Part shown: piece after piece, positions 1 to 5,634 of the stretch
How the letters are laid out: every line of letters begins with the position of its first letter
Position numbering within the stretch: the first letter of the stretch is position 1
From: an uncultured Roseburia sp.
Lineage (GTDB): Bacteria; Bacillota; Clostridia; Lachnospirales; Lachnospiraceae
Reading direction: 5' to 3'
DNA length: 5,634 nt
NCBI GenBank assembly: GCA_905206195.1
Contig: CAJLGN010000114.1
Span: forward strand, 1-5,634
The notes under the pieces: generated by a model
What the model was told of the DNA's origin: nothing
Databases searched by the model: none
Seen by the model: only the letters and a program-made list of their open reading frames with translations
Translations under genes and position numbers: made by a program

Positions 1-2
1 TT

Positions 3-506
3 CTCACCAACGCGGCCGGCGGTATTCAGCTGGGTATGCGCGCCGGGGATTTTATGATGATCAAGGATCAGATTGCGAGCTTTGTGCCGTCCCCTCTGAT
101 CGGTGCCAACATCGATGCGCTGGGCGTGCGTTTTCCCGATATGAGCCAGATATATGACAGGCAGCTGCAGCAGATCGTCAGAAAGTCGGCAGTCGGGCTT
201 GACATCGAGCTCAAGGAGGGAACTTATTTGCAGCTCTCCGGTCCGCAGTACGAGTCGCCGAAGGAGGTTGCGATGTGCCGGGTGCTGGGCGCGGATGCAG
301 TCGGAATGAGCACGGCCTGTGAGGCGGTTGCGGCGCGCCACATGGGGATGAAGATTGTGGGAATCTCCTGTATCTCCAACCTCGCCAGTGGCATTTCAGC
401 AGTTCCGCTCTCCCACGAGGAGGTGCAGGAGACGGCGGATCAGGTGGCGCCGAAGTTCAAGGCGCTGGTGACCGAGACGATCCAGAACATCGGGAGGGAA
501 GTATGA
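3..506 (+). CDS. punA: Purine nucleoside phosphorylase, trimeric type (5' end missing)
   Basis: Cytosolic purine salvage enzyme that splits inosine, guanosine and their deoxy forms with phosphate into free base and (deoxy)ribose 1-phosphate. The window opens inside the gene. The frame from base 3 reads LTNAAGG, the conserved family motif, before any start codon, so the ATG at 36 is internal. 167 residues are visible; the family is about 270 long, so roughly the first 100 are missing. Downstream come the ERFGVRFP-like block (LGVRFPDMS), the base-binding segment SGPQYESPKE (its Glu matches Glu201 of the human enzyme), VGMST, and GISCISNLASG (its Asn matches human Asn243, which favours 6-oxopurines). 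The human residue matches are from memory of the family. The TGA stop overlaps the ATG of the deaminase gene as ATGA, so the two are probably translationally coupled. Family assignment is firm; exact substrate preference is inferred. Confidence 0.95.
   Translation, partial: LTNAAGGIQLGMRAGDFMMIKDQIASFVPSPLIGANIDALGVRFPDMSQIYDRQLQQIVRKSAVGLDIELKEGTYLQLSGPQYESPKEVAMCRVLGADAVGMSTACEAVAARHMGMKIVGISCISNLASGISAVPLSHEEVQETADQVAPKFKALVTETIQNIGREV
492..498 (+). promoter_or_regulatory. Ribosome binding site of the amidohydrolase gene
   Basis: GGGAGGG lies inside the last codons of punA, 4 bases before the ATG at 503. It supports that start and suggests that ribosomes finishing punA reinitiate at the ATGA overlap. 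Confidence 0.75.
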
Positions 507-1810
507 ACACACGTTTTTACAATGCAAAGATATTGAAGTTGGCGGAGGATCACAGCTTTGAGGTGATTTTGGGAGAGCTCTGGGTAAAAGGAAATACAAT
601 CTGTTACGTCGGCTCGGGCAGAGCGGGGGAGGAGACCGCTTGCATCGAAGCAGACGGGGAAGCGCTCGCATGGGACAGGGAGATTGACGTCAACGGCAAT
701 CTCTTGATGCCGGGTTTTAAGAATGCACACACACACACGGCGATGACCTTTCTGCGCTCCTACGCGGATGACCTTCCGCTGCATGAATGGCTGAATCAGC
801 AAGTTTTCCCGCGGGAGGGACAGCTTGTGGAGGACGATGTATACTGGCTGAACATTCTGGGGATTATGGAGTATCTGACCAGCGGTATCACGTCGAACTT
901 TGATATGTATTTCTTTCCGCCTGTGGACGCAAAGGCGTCCGCGGACACGGGATTTCGCACCGTGCAGACCAGCGGTCTAAACAATTTCGGCGGCACCGTA
1001 GAGCTGATGGAGGAGAACTACCATATTGTGAATGAGATGAGTGAACTCACCACATTTATCCCGGGCTTTCACGCGGAGTACACGACCTCGAAGGAGTTGA
1101 TGGAGGGCGTGGCGAAGTTGGCGCAGAAGTTGAAAGCGCCAGTGTGGACGCACAATGCAGAGACGAAGATTGAGGTGGAGGAGTGCAAGGGGCGCTGGGG
1201 TATGACGCCGACACAGCTCACCGATGCCCTTGGCATGTACGAGCACGGAGGCGGCGGATATCACTGTGTCTGGTTTGAGGAGCCGGATTTTGAGATTTTT
1301 AAGAGACGTGGGCTGACGGCTGTGACCAATCCCGCCTCCAATTTAAAGCTTGCCTCTGGCATCTGTCCGACCAAGCGTTTTGTGGATGAGGGAATTTCCA
1401 TGGCGATTGGAACTGACGGGCCGGCCAGCAACAACTGCCTCGATATGTTCCGGGAGATGTTTTTGACCTCGGCCCTCGCAAAGGTGCACCAGATGGATGC
1501 GGAGTGCGTGAGCGCGGACGAGATCCTCTACATGGCGACGGCGGGGGGCGCACATGCGATGCTGCTTCCCGACTGTGACAGTCTGGAGGTCGGCAAGAAG
1601 GCGGATATCATTATGATCGATCTACAGCAGCCAAACATGCAGCCGGAGAACAATATTGTGAAGAATCTGGTGTACAGTGGGAGCAAGCAGAACGTGAAGA
1701 TGACCATGGTGAACGGAAAGGTGCTCTATGAGGATAATCATTTCGATATTGGATTTGATCCGGCGGACATTTACAGGCGAGCAAATGCGATCATCCGCCG
1801 CATGCAGTGA
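503..1810 (+). CDS. Amidohydrolase, MTA/SAH/adenosine deaminase-like (MtaD family, COG0402)
   Basis: Metal-dependent cytosolic aminohydrolase of 435 residues, full length for the family. It probably deaminates an adenine nucleoside to its inosine form. A beta-sandwich N-terminus leads to LMPGFKNAHTHTAMTFLRSYADDLPL, where His76 and His78 form the HxH metal site. Other expected active-site residues are His190 (PGFHAEYT), His217 and Glu220 (WTHNAET), His254 (YHCVWF) and Asp305 (IGTDGPASNN). NPASNLKLASGI at 276-287 is a family hallmark, and the C-terminus (VGKKADIIMIDL) closes the sandwich. No Arg occurs between residues 152 and 231, where the Thermotoga enzyme TM0936 has two arginines that hold the SAH carboxylate. 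SAH may therefore not be the substrate; 5'-deoxyadenosine, methylthioadenosine or adenosine fit better. Coupling to punA supports nucleoside salvage. Older annotations may call such proteins chlorohydrolase or cytosine deaminase. Family is certain; substrate is not. Confidence 0.93.
   Translation: MNTRFYNAKILKLAEDHSFEVILGELWVKGNTICYVGSGRAGEETACIEADGEALAWDREIDVNGNLLMPGFKNAHTHTAMTFLRSYADDLPLHEWLNQQVFPREGQLVEDDVYWLNILGIMEYLTSGITSNFDMYFFPPVDAKASADTGFRTVQTSGLNNFGGTVELMEENYHIVNEMSELTTFIPGFHAEYTTSKELMEGVAKLAQKLKAPVWTHNAETKIEVEECKGRWGMTPTQLTDALGMYEHGGGGYHCVWFEEPDFEIFKRRGLTAVTNPASNLKLASGICPTKRFVDEGISMAIGTDGPASNNCLDMFREMFLTSALAKVHQMDAECVSADEILYMATAGGAHAMLLPDCDSLEVGKKADIIMIDLQQPNMQPENNIVKNLVYSGSKQNVKMTMVNGKVLYEDNHFDIGFDPADIYRRANAIIRRMQ
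726..738 (+). repeat. CA dinucleotide run in the metal-binding motif
   Basis: Six and a half CA units sit in the amidohydrolase gene and encode the central His-Thr-His of the metal site. The protein motif requires CAC-ACN-CAC, so much of the run is explained by coding. Loss or gain of one unit would shift the frame early in the gene. Confidence 0.6.
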
Positions 1811-1838
1811 GTGGGGGCACTCAGACACCGCGTGAGTG
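1808..1838 (+). repeat. Three alternating 6-base inverted repeats after the amidohydrolase gene
   Basis: TGAGTG (1808-1813, containing the stop codon), CACTCA (1818-1823) and TGAGTG (1833-1838) are perfect complements in alternation. The middle copy can pair with the left copy (4-base GGGG loop) or the right copy (9-base loop), giving two mutually exclusive hairpins. No T-run follows, so this is not an ordinary intrinsic terminator. Function unknown; it may be chance. Confidence 0.4.
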
Positions 1839-1873
1839 GATGTGCAGCCTGAGGGTTTCCAGTCACTTTCAGA

Positions 1874-1896
1874 AGGAATGTAGACACGGCATTCCT
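1874..1896 (+). other. Small hairpin in the leader of the hydrolase gene
   Basis: AGGAATG (1874-1880) and CATTCCT (1890-1896) form a perfect 7-bp stem with a 9-base loop, 17 bases before the ribosome binding site of the next gene. There is no U-tract, so it is not a canonical terminator. It might stabilise or process the transcript. Confidence 0.4.
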
Positions 1897-1913
1897 CCGA
1901 GGTGAGAGAGTAT

Positions 1914-1920
1914 GAGAGGA
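1914..1920 (+). promoter_or_regulatory. Ribosome binding site of the MBL-fold gene
   Basis: GAGAGGA ends 7 bases before the ATG at 1928 and selects that start, which also gives the expected family N-terminus. Confidence 0.65.
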
Positions 1921-1927
1921 TAGAATC

Positions 1928-2374
1928 ATGCAGGTTATTTTTATTCATCACAGTTGTTTTTTAGTTGAAGTGGACGAAAAGGTTTTGATTTTTGACTGGT
2001 TTGGCGGGGAGCGGGTGTCCGGGTATCATTTTTGTGGCGCCATCCCGGAGTACGAGCCGGACACGCCAATTTATGTCTTTGCGAGTCACAAGCATCAGGA
2101 TCACTTTGATATGGATGTGCTGCGCTTGGCGAAGCGTTATCAAAACATTCGATATATTCTCTCCAAGGACTGCAAGATGAGTCCGCATTTTTTGACAAAG
2201 CACGGATTTCCAGTGGATGTGCGAGAAAAGATTCTCTATGTGGGGGCTGGCAGTAAGTACCGGGTGGGGGATCTTAAGATCGAGACGCTGCGCTCCACGG
2301 ATACGGGAGTGGCGTTCTATGTGGAGGTGAACGGCGTGTCTCTTTACCATGCCGGAGATCGGCACGATTGGTGA
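1928..2374 (+). CDS. MBL-fold hydrolase, N-terminal part
   Basis: 148 residues from the ATG at 1928. IHHSCFLVEVDEKVLIFDW is the usual strand pair at the start of UlaG-like proteins. SHKHQDHF carries the HxHxDH metal motif (His54, His56, Asp58, His59), STDTGVAF follows at 123-130, and HAGD (His141, Asp144) supplies further metal ligands. After HAGD the residues are Arg-His where relatives usually have Leu-Asn. Alone this half lacks the second part of the fold and the last metal-site histidine, so it is unlikely to be active. It opens 117 bases after the amidohydrolase gene with no recognisable promoter of its own, so it may be read through from punA. Confidence 0.7.
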   Translation: MQVIFIHHSCFLVEVDEKVLIFDWFGGERVSGYHFCGAIPEYEPDTPIYVFASHKHQDHFDMDVLRLAKRYQNIRYILSKDCKMSPHFLTKHGFPVDVREKILYVGAGSKYRVGDLKIETLRSTDTGVAFYVEVNGVSLYHAGDRHDW

Positions 2375-2392
2375 TGAAAGGGGGCGGGCGAT

Positions 2393-2707
2393 TTGGTCAA
2401 CGGTCTGATGGACACCAATTATAAGGCGCAGATCCGAAGACTGGCGGGGAGGAAGATCAACCTCGCATTTATCCCGCTTGATCCAAGACTCGAGAAGCAC
2501 CAATTTCTGGGAATCGATTACTTTATGGAACACACGGATGCGGATTATATCTTTCCGATGCATATGTGGCAGGATTACACGGGCATCGCAGCGTGCAAAA
2601 AGAGGATCTCAAACGCGGCGATGGCGGAGCGCATTGTGGAAATTTCACACGAGAATCAGGTGTTTGAGATTTTAGAGGGGCAGCAGGATTTTGGAAACCG
2701 GACTTGA
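2393..2707 (+). CDS. MBL-fold hydrolase, C-terminal part
   Basis: 104 residues if started at the TTG at 2393, in the same frame as the N-terminal part. AFIPLDPRLE, the following GIDYF, and IFPMHMW (its His is the likely last metal ligand) are typical of the second half of UlaG-like hydrolases. AAAGGGGG at 2377-2384 lies 8 bases before the TTG and could act as a ribosome binding site. However, the real coding similarity begins upstream, right after the double stop, so a separate start is probably an artefact of the interruption. The last bases overlap the -35 box of the next promoter. Confidence 0.55.
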   Translation: MVNGLMDTNYKAQIRRLAGRKINLAFIPLDPRLEKHQFLGIDYFMEHTDADYIFPMHMWQDYTGIAACKKRISNAAMAERIVEISHENQVFEILEGQQDFGNRT

Positions 2708-2733
2708 CGGTGACAAAACAGTTGCGCTATACT
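2704..2733 (+). promoter_or_regulatory. Sigma-A-type promoter for the small membrane protein and alaS
   Basis: TTGACG (2704-2709) and TATACT (2728-2733) are separated by 18 bases; each differs from the consensus at one position. The -35 box begins within the last sense codon of the hydrolase gene and contains its stop codon. The start of transcription would fall near 2740, leaving a leader of about 47 bases before the small gene. The AT-rich stretch after the -10 box fits an active promoter. Confidence 0.75.
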
Positions 2734-2748
2734 AAATAAATTATAGGA

Positions 2749-2765
2749 CGCCGCAGAAGACGGCG
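2749..2765 (+). other. Short leader hairpin
   Basis: CGCCG (2749-2753) and CGGCG (2761-2765) can form a 5-bp GC stem with a 7-base loop near the 5' end of the predicted transcript. No T-run follows. It may protect the RNA end or be incidental. Confidence 0.3.
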
Positions 2766-2786
2766 GGAGAAAGGCAGGATGAGACG

Positions 2787-2942
2787 ATGGCATTTTTGGG
2801 ATGGATTGGTCATTATTTACTGATTTTTGTGGTTTTGGCGGCGGTCGGAGGCGTCGGTCTGGTTGTGGGCAAGAAGCTCGGGGACCGCGGTGATGCAAAA
2901 AAGTCAGTTGAGTCCGGGGACACCACCGGGGAGATAAAATAA
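2787..2942 (+). CDS. Small single-pass membrane protein, unknown function
   Basis: 51 residues, ATG at 2787, TAA at 2940-2942. AGGA at 2776-2779 is a well-placed ribosome binding site 7 bases upstream. Residues 7-28 form one strongly hydrophobic segment (HYLLIFVVLAAVGGVGLVVG) whose second half is glycine-rich (Gly21, 22, 24, 28), a pattern compatible with helix packing. The tail (KKLGDRGDAKKSVESGD and on) is charged and probably cytoplasmic by the positive-inside rule. There is no lipobox and no clear cleavage site. It sits between a good promoter and alaS, with 34 bases to the alaS start, so it is likely co-transcribed with alaS. I do not recognise a named family. An ATG at 2779 in another frame gives only a 14-residue peptide and was not chosen. 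Confidence 0.75.
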   Translation: MAFLGWIGHYLLIFVVLAAVGGVGLVVGKKLGDRGDAKKSVESGDTTGEIK

Positions 2943-2963
2943 GATACGAAAAAGAGATTTTTT

Positions 2964-2970
2964 GGAGGAA
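2964..2970 (+). promoter_or_regulatory. Ribosome binding site of alaS
   Basis: GGAGGAA, with the GGAGG core ending 8 bases before the GTG at 2977, is a near-ideal site. It decides for the GTG over the internal ATG at codon 13. Confidence 0.85.
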
Positions 2971-2976
2971 GTAGTC

Positions 2977-5634
2977 GTGAAGAAGTTTTACGGAGAGAAT
3001 GAACTGCGCAGAATGTACCTTGCGTTTTTTGAGAGTAAGGGACATTTGAAAATGAGCAGTTTTTCGCTGGTTCCGCACAATGATAACAGCTTATTGCTGA
3101 TCAATGCGGGAATGGCGCCATTGAAACCATATTTTACAGGGCAGGAGATTCCGCCGAGAAAGAGAGTGACGACCTGCCAGAAATGTATCCGCACCGGCGA
3201 TATCGAGAATGTCGGAAAGACGGCGAGACATCTGACTTTTTTTGAGATGCTCGGAAACTTTTCTTTTGGGGATTATTTTAAACGCGAGGCGATTGCCTGG
3301 TCGTGGGAATTTTTGACGAAAGTTCTTGCACTCGAGGAGGACAGGCTCTATCCGTCCATCTACGGGGAGGACGACGAGGCGTTTGAGATATGGAACAAGG
3401 AGATCGGTATCCCGGCGGAGCGCATCACCAGATTTTACCGGGCTCCCGAGACGGGCGAGTGCGACAATTTCTGGGAGCATGGCGCAGGGCCCTGCGGTCC
3501 GTGTTCGGAGATATATTATGACCGGGGGGAGAAGTACGGCTGTGGGAGTCCTGACTGCAAGGTGGGCTGTGAGTGCGATCGTTTCATGGAAGTGTGGAAT
3601 AACGTGTTCACTCAGTTCAACGGTGACGGCAAGGGCGGCTACGAGGAGCTGGAGCAGAAGAATATTGATACCGGTATGGGGCTGGAGCGCCTTGCGGTGG
3701 TGATGCAGGATGTGGATTCCGTATTCGACATCGACACGATGAAGGCGATTCGCGACAAGGTGTGTGCGCTCTCCGGCAAGTCCTACCAGAAGGATGCGCT
3801 GGATGATATCTCCATCCGCCTGATCACCGACCACATCCGCTCTGCGACTTTTATGGTGTCCGACGGTATTATGCCGACAAACGAGGGGCGCGGTTATGTG
3901 CTGCGGCGCATCATCCGCCGCGCTGCAAGACACGGGAGGATGCTGGGCATCGGGGGAGCTTTTATGGCGGAGCTCGCGGCCACAGTGATCGCTGAGAGCA
4001 AGGACGGTTACCCGGAGCTTGACGAGAAGAAGGACTTCATCTTCAAGGTTCTGACGCAGGAGGAGGAGAAGTTTGGCAGGACGATCGATCAGGGGCTTGC
4101 CATCTTGGGTGAGATGCAGACCAAGATGGAGGCGAAGGGTGAGAAGATGCTCTCCGGGGAGAGCGCATTTAAGCTCTATGACACCTACGGATTTCCGATC
4201 GATCTGACGCAGGAGATTCTGGAGGAGAAAGGCTTTACCATCGATGCGGATGGATTCCGGGAGGCGATGGAGGTGCAGCGTGAGACGGCGCGCAAAGCCA
4301 GAAAAGTCACAAACTATATGGGAGCGGACGTGACAGTGTACGAGTCCATTGATCCGGAGATCACGACGGAGTTTGTCGGCTATGACAGGCTTACAGATTC
4401 TTCCAGGGTGTCCGTCATGACGAGCGAGACGGAGATTGTGGAGGCGCTCTCCGACGGTGAGATCGGGACGATCATCGTGGAGGAGACACCGTTTTATGCG
4501 ACGATGGGCGGACAGAAGGGCGATGTGGGCGTGATCCGTACGGCGGAAGGCGCATTTGCGGTGGAGGACACCGTGCCGCTTCTGGGCGGAAAGGTCGGAC
4601 ACATCGGAAAGATGGTGCGCGGCATGATTAAGACGGGCGATGCAGTAGAGCTGGCGGTTGATGAGATACAGCGGAGAAGCGTCTGCCGGAATCACTCGGC
4701 GACCCACCTGTTACAGAAGGCCCTCCGGGAGGTGCTTGGCACGCATGTCGAGCAGGCTGGCTCCTATCAGGATGCCGAGCGCACACGCTTTGACTTCAGT
4801 CATTTTTCGGCGATGACGCCGGAGGAGCTAAAAGAGGTGGAGCGGCTTGTGAATGAGAAGATCGCGGAGAAGATCGCAGTGCAGACCGACATTATGACTG
4901 TGGAGGAGGCGAAGCGGACAGGAGCGATGGCGCTGTTCGGCGAGAAGTACGGCGAGAAAGTGCGCGTGGTTTCTATGGGAGATTTCTCGAAGGAGTTCTG
5001 CGGCGGTACACACGTGAGGAATACCGGGGATATCTCAGCGTTTAAGATTGTGTCGGAGAGCGGTGTGGCGGCGGGCGTGCGCCGGATTGAGGCGCTGACC
5101 GGAGACAACGTATTCTCGTACTATCAAAAAATGGAGCAGGAGTTCCTTGAGGCGGCAAAGGCGGCCAGGACAACTCCGGCGGCGCTTGTTGAGAAGATCG
5201 GTCACATGATGGCGGAGATCAAGGCGCTGCAGAGTGAAAATGAGTCCTTAAAAAGCAGAGCGGCGAAGGAAGCGCTCGGAGACGTCATGGATCAGGTGAC
5301 GGAGGTGAAAGGCTTGAAGCTTCTCGCAGCCAGCGTGGACGGCGTGGACATGAACGGTCTCAGGGAGCTCGGCGATCAGCTCAAAGAGAAGATTGGAGAT
5401 GGTGTTGTGGTGCTTGCGAGTGCAGCGGACGGCAAGGTGAACCTGATCGCCATGGCGACGGACGAGGCGCAGGCGCGCGGCGCACACGCGGGCAATCTCA
5501 TCAAGAGTATTGCGGGCAAGGTCGGCGGCGGCGGCGGCGGACGCCCGAATATGGCGCAGGCCGGCGGAAAAAATCCGGCGGGAATCCCGGATGCGATCGA
5601 GGCGGCGAAGACGGCATTGAAGGGCCAGCTCGCA
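2977..5634 (+). CDS. alaS: Alanyl-tRNA synthetase (3' end cut by the window)
   Basis: Class II synthetase that charges tRNA-Ala and hydrolyses mischarged Ser- and Gly-tRNA-Ala. The frame is open for 886 codons from GTG 2977 to the window end. Family members are about 880 residues and often end like the visible AKTALKGQLA, so the stop is probably just outside. The N-terminus (NELRRMYLAFFESKGH) fits the GTG start. Aminoacylation domain: VPHNDNSLLLINAGMAPLKP, TTCQKCIRTGDIENVGK, FFEMLGNFSFGDYF (89-101), GPCGPCSE (171-178), and motif 3 NIDTGMGLERL (229-239). A cysteine group C189-x4-C-x3-C-x-C200 sits between the last two. The tRNA-binding region includes GRGYVLRRIIRRAARHGRML. Editing domain: HSATH (His573, His577) and CGGTH (Cys675, His679), the four expected zinc ligands. 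C-Ala (DHHA1) domain: a helical linker from about 720, then KVGGGGGGRPNMAQAGG (848-864). No frameshift seen. No T-box lies in front of it. Confidence 0.97.
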   Translation, partial: MKKFYGENELRRMYLAFFESKGHLKMSSFSLVPHNDNSLLLINAGMAPLKPYFTGQEIPPRKRVTTCQKCIRTGDIENVGKTARHLTFFEMLGNFSFGDYFKREAIAWSWEFLTKVLALEEDRLYPSIYGEDDEAFEIWNKEIGIPAERITRFYRAPETGECDNFWEHGAGPCGPCSEIYYDRGEKYGCGSPDCKVGCECDRFMEVWNNVFTQFNGDGKGGYEELEQKNIDTGMGLERLAVVMQDVDSVFDIDTMKAIRDKVCALSGKSYQKDALDDISIRLITDHIRSATFMVSDGIMPTNEGRGYVLRRIIRRAARHGRMLGIGGAFMAELAATVIAESKDGYPELDEKKDFIFKVLTQEEEKFGRTIDQGLAILGEMQTKMEAKGEKMLSGESAFKLYDTYGFPIDLTQEILEEKGFTIDADGFREAMEVQRETARKARKVTNYMGADVTVYESIDPEITTEFVGYDRLTDSSRVSVMTSETEIVEALSDGEIGTIIVEETPFYATMGGQKGDVGVIRTAEGAFAVEDTVPLLGGKVGHIGKMVRGMIKTGDAVELAVDEIQRRSVCRNHSATHLLQKALREVLGTHVEQAGSYQDAERTRFDFSHFSAMTPEELKEVERLVNEKIAEKIAVQTDIMTVEEAKRTGAMALFGEKYGEKVRVVSMGDFSKEFCGGTHVRNTGDISAFKIVSESGVAAGVRRIEALTGDNVFSYYQKMEQEFLEAAKAARTTPAALVEKIGHMMAEIKALQSENESLKSRAAKEALGDVMDQVTEVKGLKLLAASVDGVDMNGLRELGDQLKEKIGDGVVVLASAADGKVNLIAMATDEAQARGAHAGNLIKSIAGKVGGGGGGRPNMAQAGGKNPAGIPDAIEAAKTALKGQLA

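Larger units (their letters stand above)
1928..2707 (+). pseudogene. UlaG-like metallo-beta-lactamase-fold hydrolase, interrupted by two in-frame stops
   Basis: Read through, this is one MBL-fold protein of about 259 codons, a normal length for the UlaG-like / Lactamase_B_3 class (COG2220). Substrates of this class are mostly unknown. Codons 149 and 150 (2372-2377) are both TGA, and the frame then continues unchanged to the stop at 2705-2707. The break falls just after the HAGD motif, in the segment that in relatives reads roughly HAGDLNxWxWKGE. The remainder aligns without a gap (HAGDRHDW, two stops, KGAGD), so little or nothing is missing. Adding one G after 2371 and removing one from the G-run at 2380-2384 gives W-V-M-K-G-A across the gap, so two compensating single-base indels are an attractive explanation. 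UGA recoding is unlikely because punA, the amidohydrolase and this gene itself all end in TGA. It is either a recently broken gene or a sequence error; the two possible ORFs are listed separately. Confidence 0.75.

Noticed and set aside
684..693. TTGACGTCAA palindrome
   Set aside because: It is inside the amidohydrolase coding sequence, has no partner copy that I noticed, and is explained by the codons for Ile-Asp-Val-Asn.
1921..1926. TAGAAT as a -10 box for the MBL-fold gene
   Set aside because: It directly abuts the ATG at 1928 and lies after the ribosome binding site, so a transcript from it would lack that site. No good -35 box is placed upstream.
2374..2424. ATG at 2374 overlapping the double stop, as the start of a separate gene
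   Set aside because: In that frame it gives only a 16-residue peptide ending at a TAA, with no similarity to the hydrolase C-terminal half.
2878..2893. Possible T-box core (GGGGACCGCGG resembles the conserved GGNACCGCG)
   Set aside because: It falls inside the codons of the small membrane protein, lacks the full AGGGTGG part, and is not followed by a convincing terminator/antiterminator pair. There is no room for specifier stems between the promoter and this point.
2951..2963. A-run and T-run before alaS as an intrinsic terminator
   Set aside because: The possible pairing is a weak A-T stem with no GC-rich part. It would also separate alaS from its promoter, so it is better read as an AT-rich spacer before the ribosome binding site.
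3091..4707. 538-codon open frame on the minus strand opposite alaS
   Set aside because: It lies fully antisense to unmistakable alaS sequence. Its product is rich in His, Arg and Leu with no recognisable motif, as expected for the complement of a GC-rich coding frame.
5522..5539. GGC repeat as a possible unstable tract
   Set aside because: It encodes the glycine-rich loop of the AlaRS C-Ala domain, a normal feature of the family. As a triplet repeat it does not shift the frame.

Overview
This window looks like chromosomal housekeeping DNA from a moderately GC-rich anaerobic Firmicute, most likely a clostridium of the Lachnospiraceae type. That placement is inference. It rests on the clostridial style of the alanyl-tRNA synthetase, the strong GGAGG-type ribosome binding sites, and family resemblance of the other proteins. 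All supported genes lie on the + strand. I see no mobile element, CRISPR array, tRNA or rRNA.

Layout: (1) 3-506 is the 3' part of a trimeric-type purine nucleoside phosphorylase gene (punA). (2) It overlaps by four bases (ATGA) a complete COG0402 amidohydrolase of the MTA/SAH/adenosine deaminase type (503-1810). The pair makes a plausible purine-salvage unit: the deaminase turns an adenine nucleoside into its inosine counterpart, and the phosphorylase releases hypoxanthine and a sugar 1-phosphate. (3) A 117-base spacer (1811-1927) holds small inverted repeats. (4) 1928-2707 is a UlaG-like metallo-beta-lactamase-fold hydrolase gene, cut in the middle by two consecutive in-frame TGA codons, with both halves in the same frame. 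(5) A good sigma-A-type promoter (TTGACG, 18 bases, TATACT) overlaps the end of that gene. It precedes a short leader, a 51-residue single-pass membrane protein (2787-2942), and alaS (2977 to the window end). alaS shows 886 codons without a stop, so it probably lacks only its last few codons here.

No new biological system is evident. The points most worth a second look are the doubly interrupted hydrolase gene, the deaminase that seems to lack the arginines used to bind S-adenosylhomocysteine, and the small membrane protein sharing the alaS promoter.
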